DNA from: Membranipora membranacea
Lineage: Eukaryota > Bryozoa > Gymnolaemata > Cheilostomatida > Membraniporidae
Length of the DNA stretch: 64,000 nt
NCBI GenBank assembly: GCA_914767715.1
Contig: OU612066.1
Location: 17,890,283 to 17,954,282 of the forward strand
Reading direction: 5' to 3'
The position numbers and the translations under genes were made by a program. Below the pieces are notes generated by a model. That model ran no database searches and had not been told where the DNA came from. It saw only the letters and a program-made list of their open reading frames with translations. This document shows positions 24,301 through 37,584 of the stretch, piece by piece; position 1 is the first letter of the stretch, and every line of letters begins with the position of its first letter.

Positions 24301-27300
24301 CATATCAGCTAGCGCAATGGTAACGAGCTCGGCATCGCTGCATGTTATATTACAGTTTGCTCGTTTCGTTTGTTCAGGTTATGTTTTTAGTTCTGCTGGT
24401 TAAAGTGGTCCTGTCGAAACTTCATCAATCCCTTGTTAGTGCAATGTTAAGTCTGTTTGATCGAACCTCACACTTGGTAAATGGACGGTTCATTCTGAAA
24501 CTCCTTACTTAATTTCAAATCTTCTTTTGCTCTAATAAAAGTTTGACATATGATTCGGGAGATGGTAGAAATTTTTAAATTTCCCTTCCCCCCTTCATCC
24601 TAGTTAAACTTCACACCTTACAATTTATACCTGCATAAGGTTGATGAGAAAACATTTTGCAAATATATTATAAAGTCCATGTAACTGTGCTTCCTTGCAA
24701 TTCAAGGCGGCACAACTCTTGTTGCGCATTCAAAAAACACAGCATGGATTGCAAGCTGTTGCTGTTGCAAGCTGCTCCAATCTCTGATGAGTGCATGAAA
24801 GTTTTGCATGAGATCTGAAACTAAACCCATTAGCTATTTGACCCACCCTGGTTGTGGGATATTACCATACATTGTTTACTATTGGGCAAGACATAAGTCA
24901 CTCAAGTCATTACTCAATAACGTTTGAGTCATGAGCCTGACTCAAAACTTGAGTCTTACAGTCTTGAAACCTTCAAGTCTCTCTCTCTCTCTTCAAAGAC
25001 CATGACTGGAATTAATAACTTACCTTGATTAGTCATTGATTCCCACTCCAACCTGGTGTAGATTCTTTTGTGACAGCCTTGATCACTAGAAGCGATACCC
25101 AGCAAAATGATTAGGACTATCACAAGTCACACACTCACCTTGAACGCCAGTCCAAGTAAAGCACTGCCATCCACCGCAAGCTCGCTTCCCTCTACTTTGA
25201 GTAAATATACCTCCTTCTTTCAAAGACAAGACAAGAGTTGAACAAGATGGTGGCAATAACCAATTTGTTCAATTTGTACCAAAGCCATGTAGGATATCTT
25301 ACATAAGATTTACCAGAGGACCTCAGCCTTTTAATCATTGGGTTCTCCAACTAGGTTCCTCCATTATGCTTGCTCAGCAAATTTTGCACATGTGTCTTGG
25401 TAAATCATAAGAAATTCTTGATCGTAATCTTCACGCCCATATTTCACTGCAAGTTTGACACCACGCTGGATAAAGGAGCGTATAGAAACGACCTGAACCC
25501 CTCAAGCACATTCCATAACTTGGCTACAGTCGTTGAATTCATTACCATACCTATACAGTGACTCATCAGGGTAGCGCCTTTTCTGGTCGGACAGGAGTGA
25601 GACAAGATAATTACAATAATGATCATAAAAATTATTTTTTATTTTTTAAAGAATGTTGACCTACCAATTTCAGAAATTATGTTAGCTTGCCACATTTCCA
25701 CTCATGATAATTTGTGATCATTTGAAGTGTGCAATTGAACTCATCTTACTAATATCTGACCTTTCCCTCCCCCTCTAGTTAATATGTGTAGTAGCTTAGT
25801 CGACCACTCAGAAATGCTCTTGTGTTTGCATGTTATCATCTTAGCTAAGATCTTTTACTCTTCGGTTCAAAGAGTAATCCACTCAAAATCTACACCTCCC
25901 TCAGTTCGTAGTAGTTGCATCTAGGATTTTTTTCAACCATGGAAGAGGATACACTGCAAGTATGCCATTTTAGGCTTTTCCACTTTTATTGTCATCTAAT
26001 AATCATAATCGTAATTATCTTTTGACGTTTTGGTGACTGACTCAATATTATGTTGAGTCAGATATCAATCATCATATCTTAGGTTTAGTTATATCACAGA
26101 GTTATCCTTACTCTGGTTATATATACCAGCATGTTGTGAAACTTTACTTCTGTCTCATCGCAAGAAGCAGAATATGCCGTAAACAATAATTACTAGTCTG
26201 AGTAAGTCATTATGTTATGTAGTGATGCCACTAGAAAGGTTTACCATTTACTCGAAGGAAGGGTAAGAGGAAGCATGTGTGCCTAGGTTATGCCGAAAAT
26301 TCTTTCAGCACACAAACTTTTCATTCTATATAAGAACGTCATTTTAAAAGACTTTGGGTAAAATACCGAGGAGCCAACCTATCAAACAGACTTGGCAATA
26401 TGCCCAAAAATCTTTGCTTTGATGCATGCATTAGGGTCCCGTAAATTGTTAAAACTAGATCAAAAGATAAAGAATAGATAGAAATTATATATCATTATAT
26501 TATCATCATTTCTCCGTTCCTCAGCTGTATGATGTATATGTATCCTGTTCACTGTGTATCCCGTATTGTTGTAGCTGGACACGATGGAGAAGGATTGGTT
26601 GATAACTTCCTCTGGTAGTGATTACCATAAGATGTGTGTACTACTGAGGGACAGAGCTGATCTCGCTCATCGAAGAGACTTCATCAACGGGGTAAGATAA
26701 TATAATATAACATTTTCAACAATAATGATCAGTTTTGACAGCTTTCAGGCCTTAATATTGATTGAATTTCCAGATAAATTTATTCGTAAAACAAGGCTGC
26801 TAGGCATTCGTCAAAATAATCTCACAGAGTTGTATTGGTTTAGGTGGTCAACGTTTTTCTGGGTTGCTGGTAGTGGAATTTCATTATAAGCCACATCCAT
26901 GTCACAGGTCACAGGTTTGAACGGGATCGGGATGTGGTTGATAATGGAATGCCACTACCAGCAAAATGAAAATGAATAGTCTCATCATTTGACAAAGACA
27001 TTGGTCATAAGCTTCCTTGGAGACCCATAGAGGAATGCTTTATATGAGATCCTAGCCTCTGGTGCTACATTATGCATCTAATTGACTACTTCTAAGTTGA
27101 AGTTCTCTACCTCGTCATGATTATTTGTTTTGTTTTATTCATGTCTGGCTGATGACGAAAATCATAATCGATGTCTGGTGATCATCTCTTTGTAGTATGT
27201 AAGTATTGATTCACTACTTCTTCTATTTCACTTTAGTTTTGATATTTCAATCACTATGGTTCCATGCTTCGATTTTGTGGTTCACTCCAATTTCAGGCAG

Positions 27301-30300
27301 AATAAACACGGTATGAATATTCGCGTCCAAAATGTCATTCGCCACAATCGGAATTTGACTTTAATGCCGTTTCCATAGGGCGATTTCTCCCGAAATCCTT
27401 ACAAAATCGACACATGGAAACATAGTGATTGCCTGTCCAAGTACTAAATTGAAATCGATTATAGCAACCTAGCCTCTTAAAGCAAAGGTTTTTATATGAG
27501 CTATTTACTTAAATTCCTGTGTATTGTAATATGAGCTATCATTGATGATTTTTCCAAAATCCTATAGTTAGCAGAATTTGGTAAAAGCAATTTGAATCAG
27601 AGAAACCAGTCTAAATGTTCTCCCTGGATGATTATTTTTCTGTTTAATGTTCTCAGACTTGCTATGATGTTGACTCTTACCATATCTGTGAGCTAGCCTT
27701 TGTCAGGGAGTCTTTATTTCATTTTAATACTGTGGGACCATTGTGACATTAGTCAAGGGATAATATTGCTAGTGCATAAAGACCTTAACTAGCTCATAGG
27801 AATGCAACTCTGTGTCACATTGAAATGTTTTGCAGAGTTTGCATTGTTCACGTGTTCTCCAATTTGCTTGTGTTTGAAGTCACTCTTGTGTTACTGGGAA
27901 GTTGTCACAAGCAGACAGAGGGGGAGCAACTCCTAATTGGCTCATATTTCATATAGATCTGCTATTATATTACAACAATCTAATACAGCATGAATGATTC
28001 TAGCTTTCAACCTTTATATACTGCCTTTTGTTAATTTGCAAATTTCAATTTGTCTCATCCAGAATGCAATGCACTGGGCGGCAAAACACGGCAAACCTGA
28101 TGTCATCAAGATGTTACAGAAATATCAGGTGGACCCAAACCTGAAGTCTCACTGCGGATACACACCTCTACATCTGGCGGCTATGGCAGGCAATGAAGAG
28201 TGTATAGATGTTCTAGTCAATCTTTGTAGTGAGTTACTTATGTTTGTAACTAAACCTATTTCACTCAGTCAATCTATCAAGTCTGACAGATGCACATTAT
28301 TCAAAGAGGAGAACTATCTAGCATTATCTGTATCAACAAATTGAAATTTTTAGCAGAGTTCTCCTGAGTTTCCGTTAGCCTGATGTTGTCTCTAAGTTTA
28401 AATAAAAAAACTAAACATCCATTGTTTTTTTTTGTGAGCCGGCAACTTTTTCCCATCTCAAGCTAATATAACTTAATTTTACTCTGACTTGAGAGTGAGT
28501 AATCTCTATTATTAATGTACAATTTTTCTGTTGCAGAGGTGAAGCCAAACACAAGAGACTTTTATGGAAAACGCCCAAAACAATACCTGAACAGAAACTG
28601 TTCTACTCGAATTCAGCGTAAGTGAAACCATTTATATTATAGTCCAACACAAATAATCAGCATTTGCAACAAATTGACAAATAGAAAAAATACCTAAGCC
28701 CCATTCCTACCACAATCCTTATCTCAAATAACACCGCCCCTCCCTGACTTGTGTCATAGTTTTGGAGTCATGTGAACCTGTGCATCAGGGGTTATAATTA
28801 ATCACATGAAAATGCAACTTAGATCAAGTTTGATTCCATTTGCCTGCAATTTGAGTCCTTCCCATTTTACCGTTGTGACCTGGTCGACTAGAGGGGGAGA
28901 AACTCAAAAGGCATCCAAATAAGATCAAACTTGATCTAAATACACCATCTTACGAAAGTAGAGACAAAGGACCATTTCACCATTGAGCTGTACAATGCTG
29001 TTATGCTATATTAGGCTGAGACTTGTTCAGATTTTGTTGGATATATGTTAAAATTTATAGGTTTACTTATTTTATCCATTTTTTCTAATCTGATTTCAAC
29101 AGCTTGGTAGTATTAATAGCTCTTCGATAACCTAGTATACTTACCAGTTAGTTTTGATTATTTAGACGTTGCTATACGAAAATAGCTCCCCTAGAAAAGT
29201 TAACCCTTATACAAAACCTATAATATACCCAGGTAACTCTTCTGCACTGCTTCGTATCATTTTGATAGTTTGGGCCTCGAGCACTGAGTGATTTGCCTGT
29301 ACTGTATGGAGTCTTTTTTTATCTTTTTGTGTTGTTTTTTTGCACCTTTTTCCCTTGCGGAGCTCAAATATTTCAGTTTTTTAATGATGTATTTATGCTA
29401 GAGCTAAGAAGGTAGTTTGGGATGATTTATGCATGATTGAGTAGACAACTCCTTTTTCATGACTGGATTAGAACTAAGCTGCTAATTCTAACCCTCAGGT
29501 TTCGATTTGTTACAGAAATGTTACTTAATAATGCTAGACAGAGTTTTGCTGTCGGCAACACAGGTGAGTTGCGTCTACGCCCTTTTTTAATGTAAAATAT
29601 AATGCTCCCCTCTTGATTGTGTGAAAAAATATGCATGAATACTTAGTTGTTTACGTTGCAACTGCTTCCCAGTTTGACGTAAGCCCTTGACTAGGGGTCG
29701 GTGATTGGATCCAGTTTCTGTTGAGGTTTGTAAGACATCCTTTAATATGTTACTTTAAAATGCATGTAGTATTTGTCATGCCGAACCATATTAACAAAAT
29801 ACTGTCCTAAACCAATCCAATTATCCTTGCTCCATCTCCCATCCCAACAGCTATGAACCCCTATTCCCCTTTTACATTTCAGTTGATGATGCTAGTAATT
29901 TTGCCCGCACCCAATCCTTCAGTGCTAAAATAATGAAGACCACGCAGGGCCTGGCTAGAAAATTCTCCAGCGCAACAACCCGAGCATCCACCTCCAGCGA
30001 TAACATACGAGACATACGTGACCCTATTAATGAGTCACCTGATGATAGTCCTAGAGTTCAGAGGAAGAACGCATACGCAGACAGGAGTAGTCTGGTGAGT
30101 ATATGGCATATGGTCTGAGATTTCAGACTGTTGTATGAGAGACAAGACAACTCAGCTCTACAATAAAATAACCAATTAGTGTATACTCATTATGCTCTTT
30201 GGGTTCATCAAATGGTTGACCAACCCGATTGGCCTTTTACTAGTTTATAAAATGTCATTTTGATTGGGTATATTTAGGAGCCATCTAGAATTAATATTGT

Positions 30301-32285
30301 CGTACGAAATGGGTTTCCAGTTTGACACAACATGCATATTTTGTCTACCCCTTTTCCATTTTCCCATTTTGTTTTCCTCTATTATTTGGATAACAACACG
30401 GAAGGTCTTTCACTTGAAACAGTAACTGTTTGATGGAACCATTGTCCTGGGAAAATTAAACTGAATGAGTTTCTTACTCCCAAACCCATGCGCTTTCTTA
30501 TTTAAGGACTCCTCTCAACTGCGAGTTTGCATGGCAGACCATTCAATATGATTGCTCCTCACAAGCATATTTAATTTTCCTACCCCTACATGTGTGTGTT
30601 ATACCACCATAGGGTGATATCCTTAGAAAACATTAATACTTGTCCTTACTAAAGTGTTATATCATTTGCGTGGCAAACTAACTAATATACTTTCATTTTA
30701 GCGAGAAAACAAGTTTAGCACTCTTATCAGGCGTATGACCAGCCCTGACTAATACACTGGTATAAACACTGTCCTTCATTTTTGGTGTTGTGTTCCATTT
30801 TTAAGTGTTCGTTCACTCTCTATTGATTTATCCCATTGCAGACTCTACTTCTAGCTTATATCCGAAAAAAATAGGTTTGTCCACAAGTCAAGGTCAGGGG
30901 TCAAGGTCACACACATGCAATGACTTGATATTGTTTGTGATGGTGTTAGATTTATTTGGTTCAAAGGATTAGAACACTTGTCACCGCCAACTGGTAGCCA
31001 TAACTAACATGATTCTTATGGTGTCTCCACACCTGGGTTCTCAGGGAAGACCAGGTTTATCAACTTGTCAACTGTATATATGCAGCTTAAAAACTTCCGA
31101 TTTAATATTGAAGGTGCACTTCATAGATTCTCAAGCCTTTCCGCCCTACCCATTGCTGTAGTAGCAGCATTATGCGCTTTGACATTTGGTATGTTACTGC
31201 GCTATTAACTGAGTCTAAAAAATCATTTGAATTTTAGGTGCCACCGCGTTTTGGGATGGGGGGATCGGAGGAGGACTTACCCCCTCAACCGAGGAACCTG
31301 GACAATACCCGACATTCAATGTGAGTAAAATCTATGTGCTTATTTTTCCCTATTTCATAATATTCATTACTAAATCTGAAATATTACCTTTGTATCATAA
31401 GATGATATTCTTCAATGAGAGTAGAGCAAGATGAGACAACCACTGTAATCTATGGTTCACTCTTGATAGCCTGTGCATGCATTATAAGCATAAATTTTTA
31501 TTTTACCTCTCAAATAAATATGGCATATAGAGAATGGTGAGAATATCCTATGCTTGATAATAAACCATTGATTTAGATCATGTCTGTGTCGCTGGCGGCA
31601 ATTCTAGGACAAAAACATGTGCTGTTATTATTGCTGAAATACCAGTTTACCCCTTATAAAAACATCTTTACTAGATAGAGCCGCACTTGGGTTGGAAATG
31701 GGTATTTATATCATGTATCATATATATATATATATATATATAGATATATATGTGTGTGTATAGCCCTTATAATATATGTTTACTTGCTCAGAGCGATAGA
31801 GAATTATGCCATGTCCAGATCTGAATCAGCTCCAGAGATACCCCCATCCAAATCAGACCGCCAGTCAGCTCCTGTATTCACTAATATACGTGAGTTCTAG
31901 CGTTACCTTACAAACAGTATACCCCTAATATTAGATTATTTTGTTTAAACTGTGCTTTAATTTTTGAATTTGTATATAGGTTTTTTGCAAAACAATATTA
32001 TTAATTTATTGGATTTTTTGTTGTTAAGTTTTTGTCCAAAATATTTTGGAAAAATATTATGATTATGAGTCTTCTAACTGCTGATTTTTGTTCAACTATT
32101 AGCAATCTGGGTATATGGGGGATTGCCAATAATGAAGGTAGATTTTGTCATATTAAATTGTTTCCTTTTGAATCATTGCTGCAATCAGTTTTTCATTTCG
32201 TGTTGCAGGGAAGAAATGTTGTTCACTAATCGCATTTTCTTGCGGATGTTTTGCCCTAAAATTAATAAGAAATTTATGCACGTAA
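18327..32285 (+). CDS. sowah: SOWAH-family (sosondowah) ankyrin repeat protein, 18 exons
   Basis: Exons: 18327-18462, 18635-18696, 18954-19141, 19836-19913, 20684-20923, 21305-21448, 22193-22352, 22786-22905, 23325-23411, 24242-24319, 26575-26691, 28063-28228, 28537-28617, 29516-29563, 29883-30094, 31238-31320, 31792-31889, 32209-32285. The total is 2175 nt, one open frame of 724 aa. Residues 1 to about 82 match the SOWAH N-terminal winged-helix-like domain (MLESGG...NHDLVAYFKPLL, LKEFVQLLASV, KVLVLKKRYQ). Residues about 85-430 are Pro/Ser/Gln-rich and look disordered. LDTMEKDWLITSSGSDYHKM leads into ankyrin repeats at about 471-545 (NAMHWAAKHG, GYTPLHLAAMAGNEE, RDFYGKRPKQYL), the order seen in SOWAHA-D. 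The tail is Ser/Arg-rich and ends in a Cys-rich hydrophobic segment. The family's biochemical role is poorly known; ankyrin repeats suggest protein binding. The weakest sites are the exon 6 donor (GTGGGA) and exon 10. Confidence 0.92.
23536..23600. mobile_element. Small MITE with C-tract, flanked by CTTCCTAA
   Basis: TAGCCCGTCTTGATAAACTTT, 17 consecutive Cs (23558-23574), then AACACAAAGCTTGTCAAG and AAAGGTTA. The two ends are imperfect inverted repeats. CTTCCTAA occurs on both sides (23528-23535 and 23601-23608), which suggests an 8-bp target duplication. It belongs with the element at 32648-32741. Confidence 0.65.
23783..24088 (+). CDS. Unidentified 101-codon open frame in sowah intron 9
   Basis: I do not recognise this frame, but its composition looks protein-like and not like intronic noise. 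It includes HRPMLARHPNNLEVYVKR, TTPYNRQKEANIPHILY and RYPEVIRWGMFCTQCFAQFD. The ATG is at 23783. A possible 3' splice site (CATGTCAG, ending at 23850) sits before TTGTTGAAGATG in the same frame. That could make it an alternative sowah terminal exon, since it starts at phase 0 as required after exon 9. It could also be a retrocopy or an exon relic of an unrelated gene. Stop TGA is at 24086-24088. No coding claim is certain. Confidence 0.35.
   Translation: MEMSLRFQSLLLAFHCQPPPCQLLKMGVNDHRPMLARHPNNLEVYVKRTTPYNRQKEANIPHILYINFNRYPEVIRWGMFCTQCFAQFDLVQLCLGTIIQI
31718..31750. repeat. (TA)n microsatellite
   Basis: An alternating TA tract with a single TAGATATATATG interruption, followed by a short (TG)n stretch. 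It lies in sowah intron 16. Confidence 0.85.
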
Positions 32286-35056
32286 GATTCCTTGACCCAA
32301 TGATACGGAATGCATGCATTTTACCTAGCCACTGTCCTACAAACCTTGAATCAAGATTATTTCTCCAAATTTTATGTCTGCAGTCTAAGCCCTCCTGATT
32401 TGGAACCTGGGCACTTAGACTATTCATTTCTGATGCTCCATGCTGGTAAATCACATGCATCTTGCCTCCTCCATCAAAATTAAAATTTTCTATAGTCTAT
32501 AAATCAATTATGCGACAGTCTAATGTTTTAGATCCCTAATTGGTTGAATTTATCCACTCCCTGTTAGAGTTGCATCTATCGATATAGGGTCTGAGCACAT
32601 AGACTACTGTTACAAAGCACTGCCTCGCGATTGACAACATTATGAGGTAGCCTGTTTTGACAAGCTTTGTTGGTGAGGTTAGGGGGAATAACACCCCTCC
32701 CCCTCCAACCAAACCAACAAGGTTTGTCAAGACAGGCTATGTATGAGGAAAGTAATAATCAATGTAGATGAATTCTATTTCAGAATAATGGGTGTGTTGT
32801 TCTCTGTTTAACAACCACACCTTCCTCTCTATACTATACTAGATACACTTCTACAGCTGTAGGTATGAAGCTCTGCTGTAGTTATATCAATATTTCTAGT
32901 TAGACCGAGATTGCGCTTCTATCACATACACACCATGGTCATATCTTTGTCTATGTTGTTGAGTTAATTTTGCAAGTTTCAAAAACAATCCAAACAGTTC
33001 TTTCTGTGACGTAAATTTACAATTTGTAGTTAATGATGAACGCTCAAAACAGCAGTGTCCAATGTATCCACTTCCACTCATGCCAGACTTGTTTTCGAAC
33101 AAATTGCCATTGATTTTGCACAATATTGCATTCCAACAGAAAACAGAGAATTATATTGTTACTTGATATGACCATGGTTGTTTGCTTGTTTGAGTGAAAT
33201 AGCCAGACCCTGTGATGTCAAACTTACTTGTTTTTCTATGTTTACACTAGAATATGCTAAAGTTGTTCTCTCTCTTTGCAATTGTCGATATTCTATAAAA
33301 ACCTGACTCTTTACACAAATTTGACTCACCATGACCAACCTATCTGATCTTAACCTTTGACCTGTTTGATATAACCTCTGACCTCTGATTCTTAACCAAC
33401 TACTTCGATCATAATATATACCCTTCAATGAAAATGATATTCCACGTATCCACTCAATCCAGACCAAGACACAAGAGACACTTTAGTAAATTATCTCCAA
33501 CAATCCATTGATGCAATGTCACACTGTGCTGTTGATAATATTGGCACTGAGAGTTGTCCCTTAGTTGCAAAGCACTCACAACACTGCTGTCAGTGCCCGC
33601 CATAGACTTAATATTAAAGCCCATGGTGCACACACAAGTTTGTTCAAACACAAGCTAGTGATTGATTGGATTTGTCCTCCCTTTAAACTGCAGAAGATAA
33701 CTTTTTACATATTGAGACCTGTGATAGGCTCTTCAAGGTAGCATGAGGCAACTCCTGCCATGCATGCTTCTATACGCTGCAAATGAAATGTTCAAGTTAT
33801 AGCCCCTCTGTTCCTAGCATGCATTTAACCAAAATCTCAATGATGATTGTTTTCTGCTTGTAATTTACGCCTTAATTTCTTGGCGCTCTGCTCCTATATT
33901 TACTAATCGCAAACCTATTTCTCTTTTTGAGCTGTATTTTTCTGAAATGTGCAAAATATATTTATGAGTGTTTGTTATCTGGCATTTTGCTATACAATCA
34001 GTTATTATGAAAAACTTATTGGCCATTAGCTTTGGCATTCTTAATATATAAAGAAAATTTAGATTCACTATAAAATTTCTCTGTTGATCATTAATGAGGC
34101 TGTGGATACAGTGCTTCCACTCCCAGGTTTGTTTTGAAAATATCCAGTATTGCATCATGCTAAAGACTATAGAGAGTTAGCTTGTAGATGATGTAACCAA
34201 GATGGATAAATATTGGCTATAGTCTGGTTGTTGAGGGGCTGACTTTATCTTAGCTAGTATCAATTTCAACCAGGTAAGGATGGGGTAAATATTAGCTAGC
34301 GATAAATTCCAATATTTTAAGCCTGTGCAAAGTCAAACTTCACTTCCTGCAAATGCTTCACTCCTTTTGGACATGTGTTATATATATTCTGTATTATTTG
34401 GTTAAAGTAATCATCATACATGTGAATGTAACTTTGGAGCTGTATTCACTATCTTTCGTACATATAATTGGTAACCAAATGATGTCATTCTTAAAAATAC
34501 TCCAAATCTAGCACATTATTCCTAGTTTCTGCCGCTAAATATACACACATTACTGAATTGGATGCTAGGAGTAGACAGTTCTTGACTCTAGGGCACTCTG
34601 ATGACTAAGTCAAGAGGTCTAATTGGATAAATCCATCGAATTTATTGATAACACAACTTAATTCAGACTGAAATGAATAAGTCTAGGGTCAATATAAATA
34701 AATGGAACTAGAACAATTTCTCGGCTGCAATTAATCGCGTGCCCAGATGTTGAATATAATATCTCCGCTGATGTTCACATAAGAAAGTAAACATCCCATC
34801 TATACGTTTTGGTAATTGTAGTTAAACCTAGACCTGATGCATAAGTTTCAGTTTTTCTGCATTCAACATATTCGTGTAGACCATATTTTTAGTCGTATAG
34901 TCATATACTCGTTCAATAATTGGTCCTATTTCAAGGTCAATGAGGTTGTTACGGTCAAATGTCAGATGATTACAGCAAGCGCTATAGAGATCCTCCCAAC
35001 TTGCTGAATATTGTTTGTTGCCTTTTTTCTTGTTGAAGTCATGGGAAATGTCACTG
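32286..35056. other. Convergent intergenic region between sowah and the GPCR
   Basis: The 3' ends of the plus-strand sowah gene and the minus-strand receptor gene face each other here, so both 3' UTRs must lie in this stretch. It holds the MITE at 32648-32741 and a CATAGACTTAATATTAAAG/CCATGG palindrome near 33601. No further gene was recognised. Confidence 0.55.
32648..32741. mobile_element. MITE with 27-bp terminal inverted repeats
   Basis: The left arm 32648-32674 begins TAGCCTGTTTTGACAAG. The right arm 32713-32739 is its reverse complement at 24 of 27 positions. TATGAGG flanks both sides (32641-32647 and 32742-32748). The core is G/C-skewed (AGGGGGAATAACACCCCTCC). Same family as 23536-23600. 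Confidence 0.78.
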
Positions 35057-37563
35057 TTATAGCAGGTCATATGTTGGTGAAGCATCGAATAATAAATCAG
35101 TCTCTCTAGCCTGATTTACCCTAGCTTCCAGTGTATCCCCGGCACCAGCTGGAGAGGGCAATGAGGCTCCAATCATGTGTAACTCAGCACTTAGCTTATC
35201 ATAAAGCATTCCACTTCTCTGAGACATCGCTGGGCTATTTCTGACGCTGCCGTAGCCATTGGCTCCGGTATAACTGTTTCTTTGAGGGTTATAATCACCA
35301 CCACTGCTGCCAATGAAACTGGCTCGCTTGTCAGAGGGATCAGTTGGAAATCCAGGCAATCTCTCCGAGTGATTTTCAACTATAGGGTAGGTATGTTGAG
35401 GGCTTGTTTCCTTGATATGGTTGAGTTTTGGACTTGTATGATTTAATTTTGGGGTGTGATTCAGCAGAGGGCTTGCTGAAGGGGATTGCCAATGACTTCT
35501 TTGTGGTGTCGAGTTGATCAAACTCGTTCTTACGTTGTTGTTTCCTCGATCATTTCCTGAGTAGTTTGTGACCATCTGCATTTTCTTTGGAAAATGGTTA
35601 GGGGTCGGGTGAGCAGAGGAATCCCTACTCTGATTGGACAAGAGGCGCCTCGTGACTTCAGGGCTCGCCTCTTCTTCCCTTCGTTTTGCCATCATTCTCT
35701 TGAACTGGAACCAGCATCCAAATGATCTATCTATCAGAAGAAGTGGTAGCGGCGTCAAAGTGCTGTGCGACCAGGCAAACACTGTCAAGATTCGGTAAAG
35801 ATACCGTGGCCTCTCATAGTGTAGATCAGTGAGTGTAAACACAAACAACGGGTACCAGCAAATGAAAGTGATCAGAGACATTGCTAGAAGAACCTTGACT
35901 TTCTTTTTCAGCCTGTATACGATATCGTAGATACTTTCGCTTGTCGATTCGCCTTTACTTATCGCTGCTGCATTTCGAGCTAGAGCAGTTATTCTGAACT
36001 GCTCGTTGGCTTTCAGCAGGCGATAGAACTTATAGATATATCTGAAGATTATCATGAAGGTCAAGGTAACTATCCCTATCCACATACTCTGCACTATGTA
36101 ACTCTGAAAGATAGGATCACAAAACTCAATCAGAATCTATCTTAACCAATCAACTTGATGAATAGGTGTCTCACAATTCATTTTTGGCAGTGAGATTTGG
36201 AAATTCTGGGTAAAAAGGTCGCAGTTATCCATCTATACAATTTATGGAAATTATGTGAGATCTATTCACTGAGAAGGTATTGCTATGCTCTCTGGAAATT
36301 CCAGGTGAAAGATGCACTGTGGGGATGCTGTAAACATGTCCTTTTCCATCATATCATAACGTTGGACAGATTAGCTACAAGGATATTGGATGTGTGTATG
36401 TAGCATATATTATGTTTATTGTAAACTAATCAAGCTAGGAAAATTGTGCCTTTCGTTGTACCTAAAAAATAGGTTGCGAAGATTATTATTAGTATTCTTT
36501 CCTGATGTTCTTTCATAATCGAACTCACCTTTATTTCTCCATATGCAAACAAGCAGTTGCCAATATCATCGTTGAACTTGAAGTGACCTCCTATCAAGGT
36601 CGGGCCAAGGTGAATGATCACACTTCCAGAGTAGATCATGATAATTCCAAACAGAACACACATAAACGCTCCTTGTCTATCTGGATCTTTCTCGTTTAGG
36701 TTATGTACGTGAAAGTTGTAGGCCTCCGCCAGTACCATGGCCAATAGATTGAACAACCCTGCTGTTTGCATGACCACATAAGTGGTACCTAGTATTTCAC
36801 AGTAATCTGGCAGTGTGTCGTTTAGAAGGGTAAGAGCGAAAGGTATACATAGAGCACTCTACAAAACCAAATTCAGATTTAAATCAACCAATTAGATAAT
36901 TGACTTCACTGTCTGAGGTGATACTGATATTATTTTAGTTCAAACCATGAAAGAGGTTTTGGGGGTAACAGAACGTGACAGAACGAGGCAGGTAGGTCAG
37001 ATTTTAACTTTAAAAAGTATTAATCTTAAACTTAAAAAAATAAGATCATGTTATAGGCACTTTTTTAACAGGACATGTTGACTTATTTTAAAAAGAACTT
37101 GTGATGCTGCCAGGCAAAACTGGTAACGTGTCTTTTCTGATCATTGATCAAGTTATACCATGCAACAGCTAGATATTGCTGGTTTATAGAACTGCATTAT
37201 TATAATTGACAAAAGTCTCAAGAGAAATGGAAATTAAAAGTACAAACTTGACATAGACATGGGCATAGACATAGATATTGTCATTACCTTGAACATATCC
37301 ACAAAACAGCCGTGCAATGTGAATCCGTTCATCATTATCCTTAGGTTGGAGCAGCTCAGCGTAAATATCAGCACTATGATGTTCAGGATTATCCCCACAA
37401 CGCCGACCACCATCAGCGCTAATCCCTCCAATAGCTTCTCATGTGGCAGGTAGTAATTCAGTGTTGTCACCGTTTCCTGTGTGGCATCGCTGCCACTGTA
37501 ATTTGCCAGAGTTAGCGATCCTGTGACATCACCAGCATCAAACTCAAACGACTCCAGAGGCAT
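35057..37563 (-). CDS. Atypical rhodopsin-type G protein-coupled receptor
   Basis: Exons (minus) 37288-37563, 36529-36858 and 35057-36103, all phase 0, give 550 aa. The ATG at 37563 follows an in-frame TAG. Residues 1-45 form an extracellular N-terminus with an N-glycosylation site (NYS, 21-23). TM1 is about 46-70, TM2 about 78-100 and TM3 about 113-136. The conserved TM3/loop-2 cysteine pair is present (C112, C194). TM6 has the CWYP motif (284-287) and TM7 ends LLLIDRSF. Intracellular loop 3 is basic (RLKKKVKV). The C-tail of about 220 residues is Ser/Asn/Pro-rich. Departures from the class A pattern are EAY (137-139) in place of DRY, no Trp in TM4, and LTPLPLLL in place of NPxxY. The ligand cannot be inferred. 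A 5' UTR intron is possible. Confidence 0.86.
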
Positions 37564-37584
37564 AGTGGTGTTAGAATGAAGGAT

